From contig CBDUVB010000003.1 in assembly GCA_965370555.1 (NCBI GenBank), positions 1 through 64,000 on the forward strand: 64,000 bases of DNA, read 5' to 3'. The stretch is from JAJOKK01 sp965370555. GTDB lineage: Bacteria > Bipolaricaulota > Bipolaricaulia > UBA7950 > UBA9294. Of this stretch, positions 34,116-41,943 are shown piece by piece. A model generated the notes under the pieces. It worked only from the letters and a program-made list of their open reading frames with translations, did no database searches and was not told the DNA's origin. The position numbers and the translations under genes were made by a program. Position 1 is the stretch's first letter, and every line of letters starts with the position of its first letter.

Positions 34116-35093
34116 TCAGTACAGGTTTCCCTGCTGCTGACGTTTGTCCAGGCGTGAGATCATCTCCGTGGTCATCGAAGCGAGGTCGTAGAAAGGCTCC
34201 CAACTCCACTCCTCACGTGCAGCACGATCGTCGATAGTCTGCGGCCATGTGTCAGCGATCTCTTGCCGGGTGTCCGGGGCATAGTCACAGATGAACTCCG
34301 GGATATGCTTTTTGATCTCCGTGGCGAGCTCACCGGCGGAGAAGCTCATCCCGGCGAGGTTGAAGTCGCAGTGATGGACCAAGCGGGCGGGATCGGCCTC
34401 CATCAGGTCGATCGTCGCCTTGATGCAATCAGGCATGTACATCATTGGAAGGACCGTGTCTTCCCGCACGAAGCACGTGTAGCGCTTGTTCCTTACCGCC
34501 TCGTAGAAGATCTCCACGGCGTAGTCGGTCGTCCCGCCACCCGGTGGGGTTTCGCTGGAGATGATCCCGGGGTAGCGCAGGCCACGCACGTCCAACCCGA
34601 AGCGATGGGCGTAGTAGTTTCCCAGGAGCTCTCCGGCTACCTTGCTCACCCCGTAGATCGTTCTTGGGCGAAGGATCGTCTCCTGCGGAGCACGGTCGTG
34701 CGGTGTCTCCGGTCCAAAGACCGCGATCGAGCTTGGCAAAAAGACACGTGTTAACTTGCGTTCTCGCGCCACCTCAAGGATGTTGTACAACCCGCCCGTG
34801 TTGACGGTCCAGGCGAGCTGTGGCCTATCTTCGCCGACCGCGGATAGGATCGCCGCCATGTGGTAGATGGTATCGATCTTGTGGCGGTCGACCACCCGTT
34901 CGATCTGTTCCCTGTCAACGACGTCGATCGTCTCAAACGGGCCGGAGTCCCGGAGAGCAGGGCTCGGTTCGGTTCGGTGCCCGGTCGCGATGACGTTCTG
35001 CGCACCGTAACGCTCGCGCAGCGCCAGGGTCAGCTCAGAGCCGATCTGTCCAGCGGCCCCGGTTATAAGTATTCGTTCTGTTCTTTCCGTCAA
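34116..35093 (-). CDS. L-threonine 3-dehydrogenase, short-chain (epimerase-like) type
   Basis: Probably oxidises L-threonine to 2-amino-3-ketobutyrate with NAD. Seen: the nucleotide-binding GAAGQIGSEL, a YGVSKVAGE catalytic Tyr-Lys pair, GLRYPGIISSETPPGGGTTD, and MMYMPDCIKATIDLM, which together match the UDP-galactose-epimerase-like threonine dehydrogenases. Length 325. TTG 35093 has GGGAGG five bases upstream. The usual partner, 2-amino-3-ketobutyrate CoA ligase, is not adjacent. Other epimerase functions cannot be excluded. Confidence 0.82.
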   Translation of the reverse strand: MTERTERILITGAAGQIGSELTLALRERYGAQNVIATGHRTEPSPALRDSGPFETIDVVDREQIERVVDRHKIDTIYHMAAILSAVGEDRPQLAWTVNTGGLYNILEVARERKLTRVFLPSSIAVFGPETPHDRAPQETILRPRTIYGVSKVAGELLGNYYAHRFGLDVRGLRYPGIISSETPPGGGTTDYAVEIFYEAVRNKRYTCFVREDTVLPMMYMPDCIKATIDLMEADPARLVHHCDFNLAGMSFSAGELATEIKKHIPEFICDYAPDTRQEIADTWPQTIDDRAAREEWSWEPFYDLASMTTEMISRLDKRQQQGNLY

Positions 35094-35124
35094 AGAAACC
35101 TCCCTCTCTTTAGCTGAGCGCTGT

Positions 35125-35154
35125 ATTCTACGCTACCGTGAGGGGGAGGGGCAA
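35125..35154 (-). promoter_or_regulatory. Candidate promoter of the threonine dehydrogenase gene
   Basis: On the minus strand TTGCCC and TAGAAT are 18 bp apart, about 30 bases before the TTG start codon. Confidence 0.5.
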
Positions 35155-35163
35155 CGGAGATAT

Positions 35164-36057
35164 CTACGCCCCGTACTGCCAGAGAAGGAACGCGAGAACC
35201 GATGTGAATAGGCTCACGATCCCTAATGTAGTGACCGCTTTCTTCTCTCCTCTGTGCGCGGCCAGCCGGTGGTGGATGTGTTCTCTATCCCCTTGAAAGA
35301 TCGAGCGGTGGTGTACCAGGCGGCGAAGGACGGCGAACGTCGTGTCGCTTAAGGGGACGGCAGCGATGAGAAGCGCCGGAACGACCGCCCATTCACCTTC
35401 CCCGCGCTGGAAGATCGCGAGTGTGAGAAGGGCGAGGAGGTAGCCGATGAACTCGGCTCCGGTGTCCCCCAGGAGGAGCCGTCCGTGGTGGCGGTTGAGC
35501 GGATAGAACCCCAAGAGGGCACCCAGCGCCGCGAGCGATAGGGCTCCACCCGTGACGTTCTTCCCGAGGATAGCGACGATGGCGAGTGCGCCGAACGGTG
35601 GGGCCAAGACCGTGATCAGGAGACCATCGAGTCCATCGATCAGGTTCGCCGCGTTGATCAGGGTGAGGATCCACAGGAAGGTGACGATCCATTGAACACT
35701 TCCAAGGGGAAGGGGAACGCCAAGAGACACGGCTTGGATGGAAGAGAGCCCCGCTGTGGCCAGTGCGGCGGCTATTCCCTGGCCTACGAGTTTCTGCCAC
35801 GGGGAGAGATCGATCCGATCGTCGATAAGACCGATGAGGATAATAACCCCCGATCCAAGCAAGAGAAAAGGGTCGATCGAGGGAATGATCACGGCCCCGC
35901 CGACGAGGATCCCGAGGACGAGGGCCAGTCCCCCGATGGCGCGTCCGTCCTCACGAGCGTAGAAGGGCCACCGTTTCACCACGTAGAGGATTGCAAAGGC
36001 TCCTAAGATCGTTACGCTCCACCCCAGCCCTGCCGCGATGAGAAGGGTCCCGTTCAT
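35164..36057 (-). CDS. MraY/WecA family sugar-1-phosphate transferase
   Basis: A polytopic membrane enzyme that moves a sugar-1-phosphate from UDP-sugar onto a polyprenyl phosphate, starting a cell-surface glycan. Seen: LIGLIDDRIDLSPWQK (Asp pair), NLIDGLDGL, LLGDTGAEFIGYLLALL, and EHIHHRL, the family signatures on cytoplasmic loops. At 297 residues it is shorter than MraY (about 320-360) and closer to WecA/TagO types; MraY itself is not excluded. ATG 36057 has no ribosome binding site, but a promoter ends six bases before it. Confidence 0.85.
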   Translation of the reverse strand: MNGTLLIAAGLGWSVTILGAFAILYVVKRWPFYAREDGRAIGGLALVLGILVGGAVIIPSIDPFLLLGSGVIILIGLIDDRIDLSPWQKLVGQGIAAALATAGLSSIQAVSLGVPLPLGSVQWIVTFLWILTLINAANLIDGLDGLLITVLAPPFGALAIVAILGKNVTGGALSLAALGALLGFYPLNRHHGRLLLGDTGAEFIGYLLALLTLAIFQRGEGEWAVVPALLIAAVPLSDTTFAVLRRLVHHRSIFQGDREHIHHRLAAHRGEKKAVTTLGIVSLFTSVLAFLLWQYGA

Positions 36058-36063
36058 ACAGCA

Positions 36064-36092
36064 AGTGTAGGAATCAGACCAAAAACAGACAA
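36064..36092 (-). promoter_or_regulatory. Promoter giving a leaderless transcript
   Basis: On the minus strand TTGTCT and TACACT are 17 bp apart, and only six bases (TGCTGT) separate the -10 box from ATG 36057. Transcription should start at or next to the start codon. No SD lies upstream, in keeping with a leaderless mRNA. Confidence 0.6.
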
Positions 36093-36129
36093 GGAACGAG
36101 GCAGGCCTTCGTGATAACGAGGTTGCTTG

Positions 36130-37383
36130 CTACCAGGATACAGTCATCGAGATCTTCCATTCGGAGAACCCGGTGGTATCGATGATTACCGTGCTCGTTG
36201 CGGAGAAGGCCTGCCCGAGGTTCAGAGTTACTCCCATCTCGCTCTTCCCCCAGTCGAACAACAGCCCCGTGGAGGTGGAAAAGAAGGTGGAGACCGAGAA
36301 GGTGAAACTTCCTCCCATCCCTAGGACCGGAGTCTCGACTGCCAACGAGATGATCTCCCAGTACTCTTGCGCGTAGAACAGGTGACCCCCATCTATGGCA
36401 TCCGACTCCAGCTCGATGACCGAGCCGTACGCTGGCGTGGTGATGACGTAGTCCGTCGTATTCAGGTTGGAGATGCTGGTGAAAGTCGTTCCAGCGAAGG
36501 AGGCTTGAAATGCAACCCCGTAGATCTCGATCCCCGTAATCTCCCCTTCGCTTCCCAAGATACCGCTGTAGATCTTCAGACAACCGTAGTTTGTCTCTAG
36601 GGAGGGAGTGAACGTATGACTCGCGGTCTGGAGCGAGAAGACGTAGTTAAGCGTTAGGTTGAGAGGAAGCCCGAACAGGTGTATGAACGACAGTTCGATC
36701 TCCTGGCTCTCGAACCCGGTCTTGGCGAAGGTGGTGACGCTCGTCAGGTCGATGCACGAGAAGAGCGCCGCCTTGAATGTGAACTCCTCCCCTGAGAAGC
36801 AGAGGCAAGCGGAGTCGCTGGTGGGATCGGTGAGGTACGTCTTTGTGAGGAGGTTTGAGCTGGTATTGGAAGCGGTTTGGACGAAAGTGATCCCACTCAG
36901 GTCGGCCCCGAGGAACGTCGCGCTCTCGAACGATGCGTACCCGTTCAAGAGTTCTCCGTAGATATCGAGGACGTACCCATAGTTCAACCCATGGGAGGTG
37001 AGCGGGCCGGTCATTGCAGAGTAAATCTTCATTGTCAGCGGGTAGAAGTTAAGCGTGAGGACACCCTGCGTGTAGAGGAACGACCCGGATTGAGGCTCGA
37101 AGAGGAGAACTCCATCGAAGGAGACGAACCCCAACGAGGCGCAGAGGCCGAACTCTTGCCATAGCCACCCACTGGAGATGAAATCAGAAGAGCTTGATAC
37201 CTCCAAGAAACCGATGTGAAAGGAGACGTCAAGGGTTGAGGTGAAAGACGTGAACGGCATTGTCTGCTGTGGGGACAGGCTGATCTCTGACTCCCACGTT
37301 CCAGTAAACGGCCCCAAGGCCAGACAGGTGCTCGCCCCCAGAAGAATCAGCACGACTGCAATAACTACGCTACGATAGGTCAC
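36130..37383 (-). CDS. Large secreted beta-rich protein of unknown function
   Basis: I do not recognise this 417-residue protein. Seen: an N-terminal signal peptide (VVIAVVLILLGASTCLALG), then a body rich in Ser, Thr, Phe and Leu with alternating hydrophobic and polar residues and almost no charge clusters, and an aromatic end (KISMTVSW). This pattern suits an outer-membrane barrel or a surface beta protein. No repeat unit is obvious. GTG 37383 follows GGGAG by six bases. Downstream lies the glycan transferase gene on the same strand, which has its own promoter. Confidence 0.7.
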   Translation of the reverse strand: MTYRSVVIAVVLILLGASTCLALGPFTGTWESEISLSPQQTMPFTSFTSTLDVSFHIGFLEVSSSSDFISSGWLWQEFGLCASLGFVSFDGVLLFEPQSGSFLYTQGVLTLNFYPLTMKIYSAMTGPLTSHGLNYGYVLDIYGELLNGYASFESATFLGADLSGITFVQTASNTSSNLLTKTYLTDPTSDSACLCFSGEEFTFKAALFSCIDLTSVTTFAKTGFESQEIELSFIHLFGLPLNLTLNYVFSLQTASHTFTPSLETNYGCLKIYSGILGSEGEITGIEIYGVAFQASFAGTTFTSISNLNTTDYVITTPAYGSVIELESDAIDGGHLFYAQEYWEIISLAVETPVLGMGGSFTFSVSTFFSTSTGLLFDWGKSEMGVTLNLGQAFSATSTVIIDTTGFSEWKISMTVSW

Positions 37384-37775
37384 TGGATGCTCCCTTTTAT
37401 TCTGGCCTTAATCCCCTGCAGGCGATGCATACAGGCTCCTTATTCTCTTTATGATCTGACCCTATCTTGTTCCTTGGTGATCCTCCACACACTCCGACCG
37501 GGGAAGAGGAGAAATCGATCACCTAGCAACCCATCGCCTGTCCTCATTGAGGGGGACATCCTTATGGCAGCGCTTCTTTCTGCCTTCAAGCTTAATCCAT
37601 GTTTTCAAGCATTTTACCGCAGAGGACGCTGAAGAATTGAGAGATCGGGAGGGGAAAGGGAGACACAGGGAGCGGGAGACACGGAGACGCGGGGAACTCG
37701 TTATCACTCGCTCAAGAGGTTCAATCACTCAATCACTCAATCACTAACTCACTCAATCCTACGGCCTGAAAGCCA
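37384..37775. other. Gap with purine-rich and tandem-repeat DNA
   Basis: No gene is supported. It holds a CCGCAGAGGACGCTGAAG stretch of a type often seen as dispersed debris, a purine-rich run (37646-37690) and the 8-bp tandem repeat described separately. Confidence 0.4.
37722..37757. repeat. Tandem 8-bp repeat (CAATCACT)
   Basis: Three perfect CAATCACT units are followed by AACTCACT and a partial unit. The preceding CACTCGCTCAA also occurs beside a similar run at 63433-63470. Confidence 0.7.
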
Positions 37776-37804
37776 TTGGAAAAGGGGCGCTCTTGTGGTA
37801 GACT
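37776..37804 (+). promoter_or_regulatory. Promoter giving a leaderless trmY transcript
   Basis: TTGGAA and TAGACT with a 17-bp spacer; CGAAAC is the only sequence between the -10 box and ATG 37811. No SD is present before the ATG. Confidence 0.6.
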
Positions 37805-37810
37805 CGAAAC

Positions 37811-38620
37811 ATGATGCGACGATTCGTGTTCCTTGCCCATAAGGCACCGGTGACACCCGAGTTTACGTTGAACGATCTTCCCGGGAGTGCGGGAAGGCTG
37901 GATGTGCTCTGCCGTGGGATAGGGGCCGCCTTCTTCCTGTCGCACGACCTCAGGAGGGATGTCGAGGTCATCCTGCTGTTGCAGGATCAGGTGCAGGTGC
38001 GCCTGGTTGGGAAGAGGGTGAAGCGGCTCAATCCCGATGAGCGGTCGACGGCCGCCCTGATCAAACACGCTTTGGAGAAGTTAGCAGAAGAGGAGGTGGA
38101 GAGCACACCGGGAGTCTTCGTCTCCCCCCGAACGCTCCCTATGATCCTCGATTGTCTTTATCAGGTGGGGGCGCATCCGATCGTCTTGCACGAAGATGGT
38201 GTTCCGATTGAGTCCTTCTCCATGCCTACGAATCCAGCCTTCTTCCTCTCCGATCACGAGGAGTTCTCCCTATCGGATGGGGAGGCCCTCGTGGATCTGC
38301 CGCGTGTCTCTCTGGGCAAGCAGCCGTTGCACGCGAGCCAGTGCATCACCATCGTCCACTACTTGCTCGACCGTCGGCAGGAGGATGAGAGTGATCTTGT
38401 CCTTTGCCACAAGGTGTGGGGCGATCCGAAGGCTCTTTTGATCCGGGGGCTACTGGATGATTTCAACATTCCGGTCAACCTTGTCACGCACGTCCCTCAC
38501 TCGGTTTGGCCGATCAATATCGATGGGCTCGGCGAGGTGCGGATCATGGTGCGCGAGCGGGATCTAACACGCGCTAGAGAAATCATATCCGACTACTTTG
38601 AGGAGCCGACGGACGCGTAG
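37811..38620 (+). CDS. TrmY-like tRNA pseudouridine-54 N1-methyltransferase fused to a DUF2007-like domain
   Basis: The first 195 residues follow the archaeal SPOUT enzyme TrmY, which makes N1-methylpseudouridine at tRNA position 54 using SAM. Seen: RRFVFLAHKAPVTPEFTLND, then LPGSAGRLDVLCRGIGAAFF, LSHDLRRDVEV, LNPDERSTAALIKHAL, and VSLGKQPLHASQCITIVHYL. The last 70 residues (KVWGDPKALLIRGLLDDFNI and after) resemble the small DUF2007 domain. TrmY relatives (COG1901) occur in a few bacteria, but this fusion is unfamiliar to me. No pseudouridine-54 synthase is visible nearby. The transcript is likely leaderless from ATG 37811; ATG 37814 is an alternative. Confidence 0.8.
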   Translation: MMRRFVFLAHKAPVTPEFTLNDLPGSAGRLDVLCRGIGAAFFLSHDLRRDVEVILLLQDQVQVRLVGKRVKRLNPDERSTAALIKHALEKLAEEEVESTPGVFVSPRTLPMILDCLYQVGAHPIVLHEDGVPIESFSMPTNPAFFLSDHEEFSLSDGEALVDLPRVSLGKQPLHASQCITIVHYLLDRRQEDESDLVLCHKVWGDPKALLIRGLLDDFNIPVNLVTHVPHSVWPINIDGLGEVRIMVRERDLTRAREIISDYFEEPTDA

Positions 38621-38678
38621 AGATCTGTGGCTCACCGCTCTCCATGGTGCGGATTGAGTTCAACTATAAAGGAGGGAT

Positions 38679-39368
38679 GTGGGAAAGCGGATTCTGGTTG
38701 TCGATGACGAGAAAGAGCTGGTGGATACGGTTGCCGATTACCTTCGCCAAGCCGGTTATCGACCGATCAAGGCCTACGATGGCCAGTCGGCCTTGGCCGC
38801 CTTTCAGGAACAGGTTCCTGCTCTGGTGATCCTCGATCTTGGCCTTCCCGACATGGACGGGCTCGATCTCGCCAAAGAGATCCGCCGTCAGTCACAGGTT
38901 CCTTTTATCATGCTCACCGCCCGGAGCCAGGAAATCGATCGCATCGTCGGGCTCGAAATAGGGGCCGATGATTACATCACCAAGCCATTCAGTCCGCGCG
39001 AGCTTATCCTGCGAGTTCAAGCGGTCCTCCGCCGATTGGAGGGCGCGGCTGGTATGGAAGGACCGCTGAAGGTGGGAGCATTGACGATCGATCTGACGAG
39101 TCGTGAAGCGTGGCTCGGCGAGAAGCGGCTCAATCTTACCCCAACCGAGTTTGACCTCCTCCTCTTCCTTGCCCGCCAGCCGAATCGGGTCTTTACACGC
39201 ATGCAGCTACTGGAAGAGGTACAGGGGTATACCACGGCGGCCCTGATCCGAAACATCGACAATCACGTGATGAACCTACGCCGCAAGATCGAGGAAGATC
39301 CAGTGCACCCGCGACTTCTCAAGACCGTGTACGGAGTCGGCTACAAACTGATCGCGGGAAAGGAATGA
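38679..39368 (+). CDS. OmpR-family response regulator
   Basis: Two-component transcription regulator. Seen: receiver domain with VVDDEKEL, phospho-acceptor in VILDLGLPDMDG (about Asp 53), LTARS and the YITKPFSP lysine, then a winged-helix DNA-binding domain ending in NHVMNLRRKIEEDP and LLKTVYGVGYKL. Length 229. GTG 38679 follows AAAGGAGGG. It overlaps the histidine kinase gene by four bases and probably controls the redox-type genes downstream. Confidence 0.93.
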   Translation: MGKRILVVDDEKELVDTVADYLRQAGYRPIKAYDGQSALAAFQEQVPALVILDLGLPDMDGLDLAKEIRRQSQVPFIMLTARSQEIDRIVGLEIGADDYITKPFSPRELILRVQAVLRRLEGAAGMEGPLKVGALTIDLTSREAWLGEKRLNLTPTEFDLLLFLARQPNRVFTRMQLLEEVQGYTTAALIRNIDNHVMNLRRKIEEDPVHPRLLKTVYGVGYKLIAGKE

Positions 39369-40549
39369 TGCGCCTCAAGGGCTTGGCGTTGCGGTATAAG
39401 CTCTTCCTCGGTCTAGCGATTGTCGGAGGAATATCGCTTGTAGCGGTCTATTTTCTCGCTACCCACTTCATCCTTGACGATGTTAAGGTGTTCCTCGTTT
39501 CGGAGAACGCCAGCCTAGTAGGGGATCTAAGGGAGCAGTTAGTAAGCTTCTATGCCCGTAGCGGTGAGTGGGACGGTGTTGAGGAAGTCTTCGATGCATG
39601 TATCAACCCCGGTTGGCACGGGGGGGGGAGCTACGGTGCGCGTGGGGGTGCGACAGGACGCTTCCAGTGGGGGGATCATGTGCTGTTGACCGACCCTAGC
39701 GGGGCTATCCTCTATGCTAGCTCCGAAGATCTCGCGCGCGATATACTCTCTGTCAGTAGGCTCTCCAAGGGCCTCCCCATCCTTGTTGAAGGGGAGGAGG
39801 TGGGACGTCTGTTTACCGGTGCGATGCTCGATCGGTTCAGTGGGCTTGAGGAGGATCTCCTGATTTCCGTTCGGCGTTCTGTTGCTGTAACCGCGTTCAT
39901 CAGCCTGTTAGTGGCGACGGTTGTCGGTCTTCTCCTCCTTCGGTTGATCACCGCTCCGTTCGGGCGACTGATCAGGGCCACCAAGACGATCTCGGGGGGA
40001 GATCTTACGCATCCTATCGCCATCGAGACTCGGGATGAGATCGGAGAGCTCTCGCAGGTGTTGGATAACCTTAGGATGAACCTTGCACGCTCGGAGGATG
40101 TGCGGCGACACATGCTCGCCGACATCGCCCACGAACTACGTAACCCGTTGGCCATCCTGCGAGCCAAGGTAGAGGCGATGCTCGACGGAGTTCAGCCGAC
40201 GAGCGAGGAGAACCTTGGATCCCTCAATGAGAAGCTTCAGCACCTGTCTCATCTCGTCGACGAACTGCAGGATATCGCCTTGGCCGAGGCGGGTGAACTT
40301 CCCCTTAATCTTGCCTCCCTCGATCTTGTGGAGCTGCTGCACGATGTGGAGGGTGACGCGCAGGCCCTCTTTGCGGGAGATGAAAAGGAGTTTCGGCTGG
40401 AGATACCGCCACACCTTCCTCTGGTGCGCGCCGATCGACGGCGTTTGCTTCAGATCCTGTGGAACCTCCTCTCAAACGCCATCCGTCACACAACAGTCGG
40501 AGATGTTGTCGCAGTACGGGTCGAGCCGCACCCCGAGGAGGTGTGTTGA
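39365..40549 (+). CDS. Sensor histidine kinase, N-terminal part (frame broken)
   Basis: Membrane sensor partner of the adjacent regulator. Seen: first membrane helix at about 13-36, an extracytoplasmic sensor of about 135 residues with a Gly-rich patch (WHGGGSYGARGGATG), second helix at about 173-195, HAMP, H-box DIAHELRNPLAILRAK (His 256) and N-box QILWNLLSNAIRH. The frame stops at TGA 40547-40549, before the G1 and G2 boxes. These continue at once in the -1 frame. So either one base is lost (mutation or sequence error) or the protein is made in two parts. Confidence 0.85.
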   Translation: MMRLKGLALRYKLFLGLAIVGGISLVAVYFLATHFILDDVKVFLVSENASLVGDLREQLVSFYARSGEWDGVEEVFDACINPGWHGGGSYGARGGATGRFQWGDHVLLTDPSGAILYASSEDLARDILSVSRLSKGLPILVEGEEVGRLFTGAMLDRFSGLEEDLLISVRRSVAVTAFISLLVATVVGLLLLRLITAPFGRLIRATKTISGGDLTHPIAIETRDEIGELSQVLDNLRMNLARSEDVRRHMLADIAHELRNPLAILRAKVEAMLDGVQPTSEENLGSLNEKLQHLSHLVDELQDIALAEAGELPLNLASLDLVELLHDVEGDAQALFAGDEKEFRLEIPPHLPLVRADRRRLLQILWNLLSNAIRHTTVGDVVAVRVEPHPEEVC

Positions 40550-40761
40550 TCCACGTGATCGACACCGGGGAGGGGATGGATGAGGAGACGCTAGCCCATC
40601 TCTTCGATCGCTTCTATCGAGGCACGGGTGATCGTGCTTTTGGGGGATTAGGCCTTGGACTAGCGATCACGAAAGAGCTGGTGCGAGCCCACGGCGGGAG
40701 GATCTGGGTCGAGAGTCATCCGGGCGCAGGAACACGATTATCCTTCACCTTACCTCTCTAG
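40546..40761 (+). CDS. Sensor histidine kinase, C-terminal ATPase part (other frame)
   Basis: Continues the kinase in the -1 frame: IHVIDTGEGMDEETLAHLFD (G1), FYRGTGDRAFGGLGLGLAI (F and G2 boxes) and AHGGRIWVESHPGAGT, ending at 40761. A GAGGAG just before GTG 40543/TTG 40546 could let ribosomes restart across the stop, and the TTG overlaps TGA by two bases. It is useful only together with the N-terminal part. A simple frameshift is the plainest reading. Confidence 0.7.
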   Translation: MIHVIDTGEGMDEETLAHLFDRFYRGTGDRAFGGLGLGLAITKELVRAHGGRIWVESHPGAGTRLSFTLPL

Positions 40762-40863
40762 AAAACGCTTGCTGCAAGCTGATAACTTCCCGATAAGTTC
40801 TCCACTCCATGTTCATACTGGGGTGCTATCATCCCCGTATCTTAAGAAAAGGGAGTGGTCAAA

Positions 40864-41190
40864 ATGACCAAAGCAAGAAAGCTGATTGTAGGATTGTTGA
40901 TGGTGAGTCTCCTCGCTGTGGGTGTAGTCGCCCTGGCGGAGAACGGGTTCGGCGGAAAGGATTCTGCTGATTGGGCTGCTGCGCGAGCGGCAGGGGAGTG
41001 TTCCTGCGATGAAGAGAGGGACATGGACGGAGACGGAATCTCCAACTGTGATGATCCGGATTTCGTTCGCCCCCTCGATGGGAGCGGCTACGGTCAGATG
41101 CAGGGCTACGGAAGAGGCCTGCGTGACGGCAGTGGCAACGGTATGTGCGATGGGAGCGGCTACGGCCACGGTGCCCACGGATCGCAGTAG
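40864..41190 (+). CDS. Small secreted protein with Ca-binding-like loop and DGSGYG repeats
   Basis: A 108-residue exported protein. Seen: signal peptide (KLIVGLLMVSLLAVGVVALA), a CSCDEERD segment, a DMDGDGISNCDDPDF loop like calcium-binding thrombospondin-3 or dockerin repeats, and a Gly-rich tail with DGSGYGQMQGYGRG, RDGSGNGMC and DGSGYGHGAHG. Small proteins with GDGTGYG/DGSGYG tails occur beside polyferredoxins in various anaerobes; their job is unknown to me. ATG 40864 follows GGGAG. It lies 100 bases after the kinase and before the polyferredoxin operon. Confidence 0.75.
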   Translation: MTKARKLIVGLLMVSLLAVGVVALAENGFGGKDSADWAAARAAGECSCDEERDMDGDGISNCDDPDFVRPLDGSGYGQMQGYGRGLRDGSGNGMCDGSGYGHGAHGSQ

Positions 41191-41208
41191 CATTATCATA
41201 TGATCAAC

Positions 41209-41242
41209 GAGCGGCGATCGGCTCTAAGATCGATCGCCGCTC
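41209..41242 (+). terminator. Strong hairpin after the DGSGYG gene
   Basis: GAGCGGCGATCG and CGATCGCCGCTC form a perfect 12-bp stem with a 10-base loop, 19 bases past the stop codon. There is no T-tract, so it may reduce read-through or protect the mRNA end rather than fully terminate. Confidence 0.55.
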
Positions 41243-41271
41243 ACTTACAGGTATAAGAAAGGAAGACAAAG

Positions 41272-41937
41272 ATGAAAGAAAGAACGGCTAGGGCCACACT
41301 CTTAGTGCTTATCGGGCTTCTCTTGGGGGCGTTTGCTGTTTCGGCGTGCGATTTTGCCTTCAATTACGACGAGATCACGGCCCCGGTGGGGACCGTGGGG
41401 GAGATCGGGGTGCGCGTGCAGAAGACGCACATCAATTGCACGATGACCGATCAGTTTGACTATCAATTTGCCTGGGAGAACCTCCAGATCCTCGGGGAAA
41501 CACCGTGGGAGGAGGTAGGTCCGCAGCTCTACGAGAAGTGGTTCAAGGTCTCTTTGAGTGCACCGGGTGAGGGCTTCTTGAAGATCTCAAAGACCTGTTC
41601 TAAGGAGGGGTACGAAGAGGCGATTCTGCCGGTTACGGTGACCGAGGGAGCGGCGGATGGAGCCTTCTTGCAGTCTCTTTCGGGAACCTATCCGTTCGAA
41701 TTGGAGGCGGACCTCTCTATAAAGACAGTTGTCGGAGCGGTCCACCTTGTGGGGGAACTCCTCACAATCGGCGATCTTCAGGTCTTGCTCCCGACGATCC
41801 CCATCGGATTGGAAGACTACTTTGGCGAGGCGCGCCTGTACTATACTCCGGGTGAGGAGCGAACAGAGCCGCTCCTTCTGGTAAGCGAGGACTTTCTCTA
41901 CCGGTTCGATTACCTGGTTGCAGAGGCCTCTTCGTAA
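41272..41937 (+). CDS. Exported protein of unknown function, possible lipoprotein
   Basis: 221 residues that I do not recognise. Seen: a signal peptide with LLLGAFAVSAC, where the Cys could be a lipidation site (lipobox-like VSAC), then cysteines in HINCTM and KTCSKEGYEEA, a beta-rich middle resembling an immunoglobulin-like fold (VRVQKTH..., FKVSLSAPGEGFLKI), and a C-terminal region of about 80 residues. The paired cysteines and its place seven bases before the polyferredoxin gene suggest a role in periplasmic redox or metal chemistry; this is inference. Confidence 0.7.
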   Translation: MKERTARATLLVLIGLLLGAFAVSACDFAFNYDEITAPVGTVGEIGVRVQKTHINCTMTDQFDYQFAWENLQILGETPWEEVGPQLYEKWFKVSLSAPGEGFLKISKTCSKEGYEEAILPVTVTEGAADGAFLQSLSGTYPFELEADLSIKTVVGAVHLVGELLTIGDLQVLLPTIPIGLEDYFGEARLYYTPGEERTEPLLLVSEDFLYRFDYLVAEASS

Positions 41938-41943
41938 TAGAGG

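Noticed and set aside
37722..37757. Origin of replication or iteron array
   Set aside because: The 8-bp units are a simple tandem repeat with no DnaA boxes and no replication gene nearby.
40525..40550. Programmed -1 frameshift in the histidine kinase as a firm claim
   Set aside because: No slippery heptamer of the usual type is present; mutation or sequence error explains it equally well.
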